A stretch of 32,455 bases of DNA. It comes from Deltaproteobacteria bacterium (GTDB lineage: Bacteria > Myxococcota_A > Polyangia > Polyangiales > Houyiibacteriaceae). The position numbers and the translations under genes were made by a program. Each line of letters starts with the position of its first letter. Position 1 is the stretch's first letter. Below are positions 9,642 to 16,273 of the stretch, one piece after another. The notes beneath the pieces were generated by a model, which did not search any database, was not told the origin of the DNA, and was given only the letters and a program-made list of their open reading frames with translations. Location: assembly GCA_013151775.1 (NCBI GenBank), contig JAADHO010000257.1:1-32455 (forward strand). The letters are read 5' to 3'.

Positions 9642-9648
9642 AAAATCC

Positions 9649-10509
9649 ATGGCACTCACAGTCAATACGAACGTTGCATCGATCAACGCGCAACGAAACT
9701 TGAGCCGCACCAGCAACGCGCTCAACTCCAGCCTCTCGCGCCTGTCGAGCGGCCTACGCATCAACAGCGCGGCTGACGACGCCGCCGGCCTCGCCATCAG
9801 CGAGAACATGAAGTCGCAGATCCGCTCCATGAGCCAGGCGGAGCGCAACGCCAACGACGGAATCAGCCTGATCCAGACGGCCGAAGGCGCCGAATCCCAG
9901 ATGAGCGACATCTTGGGCCGCATGCGCGAGCTCTCGGTGCAGTCCGCCAACGGCACCCTGGGCAGTACGGAGAGGGGCTTCTTGGACAAGGAGTTCAAGT
10001 CCCTCGTCAGCGAGGTGGACCGCATCTCGGCGGTCACTGAGTTCAACGGTACGAAGTTGCTCGACGCCACCGCGACCACCGCGAATTTGCAGGTCGGCTT
10101 CCGCAACACCGCCAACGACCAGATCGCTGTGGCGCTCGAGCAGGTCGATAGCTCCACCCTCGGTGTCGGCAGCATCGGCGGCGGAGCGGGAGGTGGCACG
10201 GCCCTTTCCGCGGCCTTGCTCGACACGGCGGCGAACGCCAGCATCGCAATCGGCATCATCGACGCCTCCATCACCGACGTCAGCACGGCACGCGCCGGGC
10301 TCGGCGCCACTCAGAACAGGCTTCAGATCACCGTCTCCAACCTTCAGAGCTCGCGTGAGAACCTCTCGGCCGCCAACTCGCGCATCCGCGACGTGGACAT
10401 CGCAAAGGAGTCCGCGAACCTGACGAAGCAGAACATCTTGATGCAGGCCGGCGTCTCGGTGCTCGCCCAGGCGAACCAGGCACCTGCCCTGGCCCTCTCG
10501 CTGCTCTAG
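9649..10509 (+). CDS. fliC: Flagellin 2 (filament protein)
   Basis: This is the second flagellin paralogue, 286 aa. It keeps the D0/D1 N-terminus (MALTVNTNVASINAQRNL, RLSSGLRINSAADDAAGLAI, ERNANDGISLIQTAEGA, LGRMRELSVQ) and the C-terminus (ANSRIRDVDIAKE, QNILMQAGVSVLAQANQ). It is the most diverged of the three: it has SAADD where the others have RAGDD, and it carries a glycine-rich insertion (GSIGGGAGGGTAL) in the short central region near residue 175. The ATG at 9649 is chosen from the canonical N-terminus and GGAAGAGGA seven bases upstream. The open frame running back to 9505 has no flagellin sequence and crosses the leader hairpin. Confidence 0.96.
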   Translation: MALTVNTNVASINAQRNLSRTSNALNSSLSRLSSGLRINSAADDAAGLAISENMKSQIRSMSQAERNANDGISLIQTAEGAESQMSDILGRMRELSVQSANGTLGSTERGFLDKEFKSLVSEVDRISAVTEFNGTKLLDATATTANLQVGFRNTANDQIAVALEQVDSSTLGVGSIGGGAGGGTALSAALLDTAANASIAIGIIDASITDVSTARAGLGATQNRLQITVSNLQSSRENLSAANSRIRDVDIAKESANLTKQNILMQAGVSVLAQANQAPALALSLL

Positions 10510-10529
10510 TCATCAGCGCAGTTCCGAGC

Positions 10530-10563
10530 GGGGCCGTCACCGTCGAAATACGGAGGCGGCCCC
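10530..10563 (+). terminator. Hairpin after flagellin 2
   Basis: GGGGCCG (10530-10536) pairs with CGGCCCC (10557-10563). Inside it, CCGT and ACGG can form a second stem, giving a long stable hairpin 20 bases after the stop codon. Only a short CTTTTC follows some distance downstream. It is probably a terminator or a 3' stabiliser between flagellin units. Confidence 0.5.
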
Positions 10564-10654
10564 GTCAGGTTCATGACGCTTTTCGTAGGAGAGCCCTAAA
10601 GCCATGACGAGAAGGATCCGAGAGTCCCTTGTGAACGCGGCGTGTCGCTGCTTC

Positions 10655-10697
10655 CCCGAGGTCGGGATGACCCGGGAAATCACCTCAAGGACGAGGA
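10655..10697 (+). promoter_or_regulatory. Flagellin 3 leader: GGA-loop hairpin plus GGA-rich RBS (candidate CsrA sites)
   Basis: GGTC (10660-10663) pairs with GACC (10669-10672), leaving the loop GGGAT. An outer CCC/GGG helix (10655-10657 with 10674-10676) extends it. The RBS is GGACGAGGA at 10689-10697, before the ATG at 10704. The core stem is only 4 bp, but spacing and loop content match the flagellin 2 leader. Confidence 0.45.
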
Positions 10698-10703
10698 TTC
10701 CAC

Positions 10704-11549
10704 ATGGCTCTCACGATCATCACGAACGTGGCGTCTCTGAACGCCCAGAACAACCTCACCAAGACGCAGACCAGGCTGAACACCAGCTTGGGGCGGCTCT
10801 CGAGCGGCTTGCGCATCAACCGCGCAGGAGACGACGCCGCCGGGCTCGCCATCAGCGAGAACTTGAAGGCGCAGATTCGCTCCATCAAGCAGGCGGAGCG
10901 CAACGCCAACGACGGTGTCAGCCTGCTGCAGGTCGCCGAGGGCGGCATGAACGAGGTCAGCGGCATGCTGACCCGTATGCGCGAGCTGGCCATGGAGGCG
11001 GCCACCGACACCGTGGGCAGCACGGAGCGCGGTTTCTTGGACCAGGAGTTCCAGGCGCTGACCAGCGAGATCGACCGCATCGCCAACGTGACCGAGTTCA
11101 ACGGCACCAAGCTGCTCGACGGCACGGCGACGGCCATCGACTTCCAGATCGGCTTCCGCAACACGACCAACGACCGCATCACCGCTGCGGTCCAGGATAT
11201 GCGCTCGGCGACCCTCGGTACGGGCGGCGGTGGCGCGGCACTGTCGACGGTGGACGTCACGACCAAGACCAACGCCCGAGCGGCCCTCGATGTGCTCGAC
11301 GCCTCGATCACGGACACCTCCGCGGGTCGCGCGGACATCGGCGCCCTGGAGAATCGCTTGATGGTGACCATCGCCAACCTGCAGTCCTCGCGGGAGAACA
11401 CCTCCGCGGCCAACTCGCGCATCCGCGACACGGACGTGGCCGAAGAGAGCGCGATCATGACGCGCCAGAACATCCTCATGCAGGCGGGCGTCTCGGTGCT
11501 CGCCCAAGCCAACCAGATTCCATCCATGGCCCTCAAGCTGCTTCAGTAG
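10704..11549 (+). CDS. fliC: Flagellin 3 (filament protein)
   Basis: This is the third flagellin, 281 aa, and closer to flagellin 1 than to flagellin 2. The N-terminal D0/D1 begins MALTIITNVASLNAQNNL and includes RLSSGLRINRAGDDAAGLAI, ERNANDGVSLLQVAEGGM and LTRMRELAME. The C-terminal part has ANSRIRDTDVAEE and QNILMQAGVSVLAQANQ. The central region is short, with a small GGGG stretch near residue 175. The ATG is set by the family N-terminus and GGACGAGGA six bases upstream. The three genes are separated by hairpins and each has its own leader, so they are probably separately controlled, not one simple operon. Confidence 0.96.
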   Translation: MALTIITNVASLNAQNNLTKTQTRLNTSLGRLSSGLRINRAGDDAAGLAISENLKAQIRSIKQAERNANDGVSLLQVAEGGMNEVSGMLTRMRELAMEAATDTVGSTERGFLDQEFQALTSEIDRIANVTEFNGTKLLDGTATAIDFQIGFRNTTNDRITAAVQDMRSATLGTGGGGAALSTVDVTTKTNARAALDVLDASITDTSAGRADIGALENRLMVTIANLQSSRENTSAANSRIRDTDVAEESAIMTRQNILMQAGVSVLAQANQIPSMALKLLQ

Positions 11550-11558
11550 TGGAAAGCA

Positions 11559-11589
11559 GGGGGAGGCCTCTGGCTGGAGCGCCTCCCCC
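11559..11589 (+). terminator. GC-rich hairpin between flagellin 3 and fliD
   Basis: GGGGGAGGC (11559-11567) and GCCTCCCCC (11581-11589) form a perfect 9-bp stem around a 13-base loop, 10 bases after the flagellin 3 stop. No T-run follows, and fliD starts 22 bases later. It may lower read-through into fliD, which needs far fewer copies than flagellin. Confidence 0.55.
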
Positions 11590-11611
11590 ACATCCGATCG
11601 TTAGGTAAACC

Positions 11612-12976
11612 ATGAATCCCGTCACGTCATTCTCCGGACTCGCCAGCGGCCTCGACACCGCGTCCATCGTGGACAGCTTGGTCAAGATCGAGCAGATCCC
11701 GATCCGGAGGCTGCAGCGAAAGCAGGACGATCTGGGGTCCATCTCTTCGCGTCTGGGCACGCTGAAGACGCGCATGACGGCCTTGGGAGACAAGGCGCGC
11801 GCGCTCTCGGATGCGGCGGGAGTGATGACCTCGACCGCCACCTCGTCCTCCGCTGCGGTGACGGCGACGGCGGCGGGGGGCGCCTCGCTTGGAACCTACG
11901 GCATCGAGGTGAGCACCTTGGCCACAGCCGAGCGCACCTACTCCGACGCCTTCAGCGACTCGGCGACCGCGGGGCTCTTCGGCACGGGCACGCTCGACAT
12001 CCAAGTCGGCGCAGCGGCCGCCGTCAGCGTCACGGTCACAGCGGCGGACACGCTCACCACCGTCGTCGACAAGATCAACTCCTCTGGCGCCGACGTCACC
12101 GCGGGCATCGTCTACGACGGCACCAACTACCGACTTCAGGTCTCCGGCAACAAGACGGGCGCGGCCAACGCCGTGACCTTCACGGAGACGGGCACGACCC
12201 TCGGCCTCGACAACCCGGCGAACGAGAAGGTGGCGGCCTCGGACGCCATCTTCTCCGTGGATGGCATCGCCATGACGCGGGCGACCAACTCCTTCTCGGA
12301 CGCCATCCCTGGCGTGACGCTGGACTTGGTGGGCACGACCACGGTGGGCACACCGGCGACGGTGACCGTGTCGCGCGACGCCGGCGCCTTCGCCGACAAG
12401 CTTCAGGAGTTCGTCGACGCCTACAACACCACGACCAACGGCATCAACGTGGAGTTCGCCTTCCTCGGGAGCACCAAGACGGGAGCCTCCCTGTCGGGCG
12501 ACTCCATGCTGCGGCGAGTCCAGAGTGAACTCTCGTCCAACGTGTCCTCACCGGTGGCGGGCGTCACGGGAAACTTCACGATGCTGGCCCAGATGGGCGT
12601 GAACCTGACGCGCACGGGTAGCTTGACGATGGATCGCCAGGCGGTGATCGACGCGGTGAACAGCGACGGAGCCTCGGTCTCGGCGCTCTTCCTCGGTGAT
12701 CCGACCGCCGGCGTCACGGGCTTCATGGATCGGCTCACCGCCACCACGGACCAGTACGCGGATCCCACCACGGGGCAGCTGACGACCCGCATCAGCAACA
12801 TCACCAAGCAGGTCACTGGCATCGACGATGACATCGCGAACATGCAGCGGCGCATCGACAAATACGCGGAGGGCTTGCGCGCCAAGTTCACGGCGATGGA
12901 GATGCTCATCTCGAGCTTGAACTCCCAAGGACAGCAGCTCTTGTCGATCTTTGGCACAGGGCAGCAGGGCGGCTGA
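11612..12976 (+). CDS. fliD: Flagellar hook-associated protein 2 (filament cap) FliD
   Basis: FliD forms the pentameric or hexameric cap at the filament tip that folds incoming flagellin. The 454-aa protein starts with the typical FliD_N region: SFSGLASGLDTASIVDSLVK, IEQIPIRRLQRKQDDLG, and a coiled-coil stretch to about residue 65. The middle holds Thr/Ala-rich beta domains. The C-terminal FliD_C part has DKLQEFVDAYN near 265 and a closing helix DDDIANMQRRIDKYAEGLRA that packs against the N-terminal helix. The length is at the short end for the family, in line with the short flagellins. The ribosome binding site is weak (TTAGGT). It follows the flagellin genes and precedes fliS. Confidence 0.95.
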   Translation: MNPVTSFSGLASGLDTASIVDSLVKIEQIPIRRLQRKQDDLGSISSRLGTLKTRMTALGDKARALSDAAGVMTSTATSSSAAVTATAAGGASLGTYGIEVSTLATAERTYSDAFSDSATAGLFGTGTLDIQVGAAAAVSVTVTAADTLTTVVDKINSSGADVTAGIVYDGTNYRLQVSGNKTGAANAVTFTETGTTLGLDNPANEKVAASDAIFSVDGIAMTRATNSFSDAIPGVTLDLVGTTTVGTPATVTVSRDAGAFADKLQEFVDAYNTTTNGINVEFAFLGSTKTGASLSGDSMLRRVQSELSSNVSSPVAGVTGNFTMLAQMGVNLTRTGSLTMDRQAVIDAVNSDGASVSALFLGDPTAGVTGFMDRLTATTDQYADPTTGQLTTRISNITKQVTGIDDDIANMQRRIDKYAEGLRAKFTAMEMLISSLNSQGQQLLSIFGTGQQGG

Positions 12977-12990
12977 AGGAAGAGAACCAG

Positions 12991-13368
12991 ATGTCATTCG
13001 CACTCTCACAATATCGCTCCGCGCGTACCCAGACGGCGTCACCCGTGCGGGTGTTGGTGCAGCTCTACGATGGCGCCCTTCGGTTTCTCCAGGAGGCCAA
13101 GTCGGCCATCCCCGAGAAGGATATGGCCAAGAAGGGCGTCGCCATCAGCAAGGCCTACGCGATCGTCGCCGAGCTCGGCGCGACGCTCGACAGCGACAAG
13201 GCCCCCGAGCTGTGTGAGCAGCTGTCCGGGCTCTACGACTTCGCCCTACATGAGATCACCCAAGCCAACATCAGCAACGACGCGGCGCGCCTCGACGGTC
13301 CCATCTCTGTGCTCTCGGAGTTGCGCGACGCCTGGGCGCAGATCGCCGACGGTAAGGTCGCGCCATGA
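12991..13368 (+). CDS. fliS: Flagellin export chaperone FliS
   Basis: FliS binds the C-terminal helices of flagellin in the cytoplasm, keeps it unfolded and delivers it to the export gate. The 125-aa all-helical protein has the expected length and the family features: a YRSARTQTASPVRVLVQLYDGALRFL start and a LYDFALHEITQANISND helix. The ATG at 12991 follows GGAAGAGAA. The stop overlaps the next gene in ATGA, so fliS and the fliT-like gene are coupled. With three flagellins in the cluster, one FliS would serve all of them. Confidence 0.94.
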   Translation: MSFALSQYRSARTQTASPVRVLVQLYDGALRFLQEAKSAIPEKDMAKKGVAISKAYAIVAELGATLDSDKAPELCEQLSGLYDFALHEITQANISNDAARLDGPISVLSELRDAWAQIADGKVAP

Positions 13369-13706
13369 GCTCGCCGGGCGAGCTCGTCCGGCGGCTCGAG
13401 CGGCTCTGGGTCGAGCCCACAGGCGCCGACTTGGGGAAGCTCACCGGCATGCTCGAGGAGCGTCAGAAGATCCTCGATCAGCTCCAGAAAGCTGACACCC
13501 GAGCGCTCAGTCCCGAGTCTCAGGCTGCGCTCCGAGTCCGCGTCGACGAGGTGCGAAGGCGCGACGCCAAGCTGCTGGCCGCGTTGATGGAGCAGCGTGA
13601 GGAGGCGGAAAAGCAGCTCCAAGGGCTGCTCCGAGGGCGCTCCGCGGCGCGCGGCTATGCGTCTGCCATGGAGCCGACGCCCGCGGTGTTCAACCGCGAA
13701 GGCTGA
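13365..13706 (+). CDS. FliT-like putative flagellar chaperone
   Basis: This is a 113-aa, highly charged, mainly helical protein with a predicted coiled coil across residues 45-90 (VDEVRRRDAKLLAALMEQ). Sequence similarity to known FliT is too weak for me to assert. The call rests on size, helical character and position: it starts inside the fliS stop (ATGA at 13365-13368), where fliT or a functional equivalent often sits. FliT-type proteins chaperone FliD, encoded two genes upstream. It could also be an unrelated small flagellar-operon protein. Confidence 0.6.
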   Translation: MSSPGELVRRLERLWVEPTGADLGKLTGMLEERQKILDQLQKADTRALSPESQAALRVRVDEVRRRDAKLLAALMEQREEAEKQLQGLLRGRSAARGYASAMEPTPAVFNREG

Positions 13707-13752
13707 CGGCACGGCGCTTGCTTCGGAGAGCAGGCTGGAGGTTGTCACGCCC

Positions 13753-13977
13753 ATGTCAGAGAGCCATTGCCCCACGCCGACACGCCACCGACGCATTCGA
13801 GAGCTGCTCGAGGAGCTGAGCCATTGGCGCCGCACGACGCTCACGCCCGAGACGGTCACGGCCCTGTGCGCCATCGAGGACGAGCTCGGCAGCTTGCGCG
13901 AGATGCTCGACGCGGAGGCGCGCGCCCGCTCCGAGCAGTGTGCCTTCGTCTTTCCCACGCCGAGCGCCATCGCATGA
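13753..13977 (+). CDS. Small hypothetical helical protein
   Basis: This is a 74-aa protein of unknown family, rich in Arg, Glu and Leu, with two likely helices (RIRELLEELSHW and IEDELGSLREMLDAEARA). There is no signal peptide or membrane segment. The ATG at 13753 has GGAGG about 11 bases upstream; the frame is open further upstream but loses helical character there. The stop overlaps the ATG of the exported protein that follows (ATGA at 13974). It lies at the end of the flagellar run and may belong to it, but nothing in the sequence shows that. Confidence 0.6.
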   Translation: MSESHCPTPTRHRRIRELLEELSHWRRTTLTPETVTALCAIEDELGSLREMLDAEARARSEQCAFVFPTPSAIA

Positions 13978-14504
13978 AGCGCCGGGTCCTGTGCCTGAGC
14001 CTGTTCGCCTGTGCGCTCGTCTTGTGCGTGGCGCCGCCCGCGCAAGCGCAACGCCGCGCCTTCGCGGTAGGGCTGAATGTGGGCTCGGGCCTGACCCTGG
14101 GCACGGGCGGATCACAGGACACGGTGATGGAGCGCACGCCTATTTTTCTCGACGCTGTTCTGCGCTCCTGGTCGGACGAGGCCCCCAACCCCGTCTTCGG
14201 CGCGGCTCTGCGTCTGGAGGTGGACGGGCGTGTGAGCGTCGGCATCGTGCCACGCATCGAGTGGGATCAGCGCCTCGGCAGCCTCGAGCTGCGGCCCTTC
14301 GCGGGCGTCCCCTTCATCTTCGCGCCCTTCAGCCTGCTGGGTCTCGAGGTGGGCGTGAGCGCCGCGATTCCGTTGGGGGATTCCTTGAATCTGGTCGCGA
14401 GCTTCATGGCGGACGCCTACGTCTGGGGCAGCGATCTGCCCGGCGACTCCGCCGTGGTGATGCTGAACGGCACCATCGGTATCGAATTTGGAGTCGCACC
14501 ATGA
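13974..14504 (+). CDS. Exported protein, probable small outer-membrane beta-barrel
   Basis: The 176-aa protein has a clear Sec signal peptide (MKRR, a hydrophobic core, then APPAQAQ with a likely cut after AQA near residue 26). The mature part is a series of amphipathic strands with aromatic ends, such as FGAALRLEVDGRVSVGIVPR, LGLEVGVSAAIPL and LVASFMADAYVWG. This is the pattern of a small barrel or transthyretin-like fold. It has few cysteines and ends in GIEFGVAP. No named family is recognised. The start overlaps the upstream stop, and its own stop overlaps the next ATG (ATGA at 14501), so three small genes are translated in a chain. Confidence 0.7.
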   Translation: MKRRVLCLSLFACALVLCVAPPAQAQRRAFAVGLNVGSGLTLGTGGSQDTVMERTPIFLDAVLRSWSDEAPNPVFGAALRLEVDGRVSVGIVPRIEWDQRLGSLELRPFAGVPFIFAPFSLLGLEVGVSAAIPLGDSLNLVASFMADAYVWGSDLPGDSAVVMLNGTIGIEFGVAP

Positions 14505-14836
14505 ATTCACCGATCCGGCACTCCATCGCGAGCTGGGTGACTTGTTCGCTGCTCGTAGGCGCGCTGCTGACGGCGGGCTGCGGGGACACTTGCGCACGTC
14601 ACAGCGACTGCGCCTCGGGCATGGTGTGTCGCGCCGGGGCCTGTGTCGCGCCGACGGACTCGGGGGCGTCCGACGCGGACGTCAGCGACGCGAGCGGTGA
14701 CGGGGCGGTGGACGCAGGCCCGACCGACGCGGGCCCGACGGACGCAGGCCCGACGGACGCAGGCCCGACCGACGCGGGCCCGACCGACGCAGGACCGACC
14801 GACGCGGGCCCAACCGACGCGGCGACAGGCGGCTGA
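14501..14836 (+). CDS. Small repeat-tailed lipoprotein
   Basis: The 111-aa precursor has a signal peptide ending in the lipobox LLTAGC. A compact Cys-rich knob follows (CARHSDCASGMVCRAGACV, probably disulfide-bonded outside the cytoplasm), then an Asp/Ala/Ser linker and seven DAGPT repeats. The tail ends in DAATGG. No enzymatic domain is present. The knob resembles the small cysteine modules found at the N-termini of many myxobacterial lipoproteins. The protein may be a spacer or adhesin-like surface element, but no function is demonstrable. It is coupled to the exported protein upstream. Confidence 0.75.
   Translation: MNSPIRHSIASWVTCSLLVGALLTAGCGDTCARHSDCASGMVCRAGACVAPTDSGASDADVSDASGDGAVDAGPTDAGPTDAGPTDAGPTDAGPTDAGPTDAGPTDAATGG
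14711..14815 (+). repeat. Seven 15-bp tandem repeats encoding DAGPT
   Basis: Seven in-frame units of GACGCAGGCCCGACC and close variants run without interruption and are followed by a partial eighth. Differences are mostly at third codon positions (GCA/GCG, ACC/ACG), so the peptide is kept while the DNA drifts. Length variation by slippage is likely. Confidence 0.9.
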
Positions 14837-14872
14837 GAATTCCGCGTCGCGGCTGACCTTCGCCGCGTTTCG

Positions 14873-16273
14873 ATGTACACGAGCGGCATGGAACCTTCGC
14901 TTCATGAGCTCGCCCATCGGCTCTTTCGCGGCGAGCTGCGCGCTGAGGAGCTGACCGCCCGCTGCCTGGCGCGGCGCGAAGCCCGACTCGGCGCCTACAA
15001 GGCGTTCGACGACGAGCGCAGCCTCGCCATCGCCCGCGCGGCGGACGCAGCCTTCGCCGCCGGCATCTCTCCCGGTGCGCTCAGCGGCATCCCCATCTCC
15101 GTCAAGGATCTCTATGGCGTACCGGGATACCCGACCTTCGCTGGGTCGAGCGAGCGCCTGCCCGAGCAATTCGAGGAGCCCGGCCCCATCGTCGAGGCGC
15201 TGCTCTCACAGCTCGCGGTGATCGTCGGCAAGACGCACACGGTGGAATTCGCCTTCGGTGGGCTCGGCACCAACCCGCACTGGCCCACGCCTCACAACCC
15301 CTGGTCGAAGGAGCCCCGCGTCCCGGGCGGCTCGAGCGCGGGCGCCGGCGTCAGCCTGGTCGAAGGCTCGGCCCTGCTGGCCCTCGGCACGGACACTGCG
15401 GGCAGCGTGCGCATCCCCGCGAGCTTCACCGGCAACGTCGGCCTGAAGACCAGCTTCGGGCGCTGGTCTACCGACGGCGTCGTGCCTCTGAGCCGGAGCC
15501 TCGACACCACGGGCCTGTTGGCGCGCAGCGTGGGCGACGCCCTCTGGGCCTTCGGCGCCCTCGATCCGAGCTGGGGTGAACCTGAAGCCTTGCTGCACGA
15601 GCTGCCGGAGCTGAGCGCCTCGGAGCTCACCCTCGGCGTGCCGACCCGCTTCTTCTTCGACGACTGCGACGCTGGAGTGGCCGAGGCCGTAGAGCAGGCC
15701 TTGGCCACGCTCGAGGCCGCCGGCGCGCGTCTGATCGAGATGGATCTCCCCGAGGCGGAGCCCGCCTACGCGCTCTTCCGCGAGGGCGGCCCCGTCTCCG
15801 TGGAGCTTCACCACTTTCTCGCCACTCGCCTGCCCGGCTGGCTCGACACGCTCGATCCCAACGTGCGCGCGCGCCTCGGGGACGCGGCGCAGCTCTCCGC
15901 CCACGAGTATCTCTCGCGTCTCGAATTGCTCGCCGAGCTCGCCTCGCAGGCGGCCGCGCGCTTCGACGCCGTGGACGCCTTCGTCACGCCCACCGTCGCC
16001 ATCACGCCTCCGACCTTCGTCGAGCTGGAGGCTCCCGCGGGCTACGCGTCCAAGAACCTGCTTTCGCTGCGCAACACGGGGGTCATCAGCTACCTCGGCT
16101 TCTGTGCCCTCAGCCTGCCCTGCGGACGCGACGCGGCTCACATGCCCGTGGGGCTGCAGATCGTGCTGCCCTCGGGAGACGACGAACGCCTGCTGGCCGT
16201 CGGCTCCGCCCTGGAGCAGCTGCTGGGCGACGGTCGGGCGATCCTCGGTGAGTACGAGGCGCCCGCCGAGTGA
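14873..16273 (+). CDS. Amidase (amidase signature family, GatA-like)
   Basis: This enzyme hydrolyses a carboxamide using a Ser-cisSer-Lys triad; its substrate is unknown. The 466-aa protein has all three residues: Lys78 in IPISVKDLYG, the cis-Ser in VPGGSSAGAG (S154) and the nucleophile in DTAGSVRIPAS (S178). Spacing is the same as in GatA subunits. No GatB or GatC genes are nearby, so it is more likely a stand-alone amidase than a tRNA amidotransferase subunit. There is no signal peptide, so it is cytoplasmic. The start could be ATG 14873 or ATG 14888; neither has a good ribosome binding site. Its stop overlaps the GTG of the next gene (GTGA at 16270). Confidence 0.92.
   Translation: MYTSGMEPSLHELAHRLFRGELRAEELTARCLARREARLGAYKAFDDERSLAIARAADAAFAAGISPGALSGIPISVKDLYGVPGYPTFAGSSERLPEQFEEPGPIVEALLSQLAVIVGKTHTVEFAFGGLGTNPHWPTPHNPWSKEPRVPGGSSAGAGVSLVEGSALLALGTDTAGSVRIPASFTGNVGLKTSFGRWSTDGVVPLSRSLDTTGLLARSVGDALWAFGALDPSWGEPEALLHELPELSASELTLGVPTRFFFDDCDAGVAEAVEQALATLEAAGARLIEMDLPEAEPAYALFREGGPVSVELHHFLATRLPGWLDTLDPNVRARLGDAAQLSAHEYLSRLELLAELASQAAARFDAVDAFVTPTVAITPPTFVELEAPAGYASKNLLSLRNTGVISYLGFCALSLPCGRDAAHMPVGLQIVLPSGDDERLLAVGSALEQLLGDGRAILGEYEAPAE

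Noticed and set aside
9444-9648. Sigma-28 or sigma-54 promoter for flagellin 2
   Set aside because: GGCGATAG at 9495 resembles a sigma-28 -10, but no TAAA lies at the right distance. The GG...TTGC match near 9550 has the wrong spacing for sigma-54.
9505-9648. 48-residue N-terminal extension of flagellin 2
   Set aside because: Flagellins begin at MALT-type sequences; the extension crosses a leader hairpin and a good ribosome binding site precedes ATG 9649.
8598-10310. Minus-strand open frame across two flagellins
   Set aside because: Its sequence repeats only because the flagellins on the other strand are paralogous.
10604-11608. Plus-strand open frame starting 100 bases before flagellin 3
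   Set aside because: It runs through flagellin 3 in the wrong frame and gives Arg/His-rich sequence.
14711-14815. Regulatory iterons or CRISPR
   Set aside because: The 15-bp units are in frame and vary at third positions, as expected for a coding repeat.
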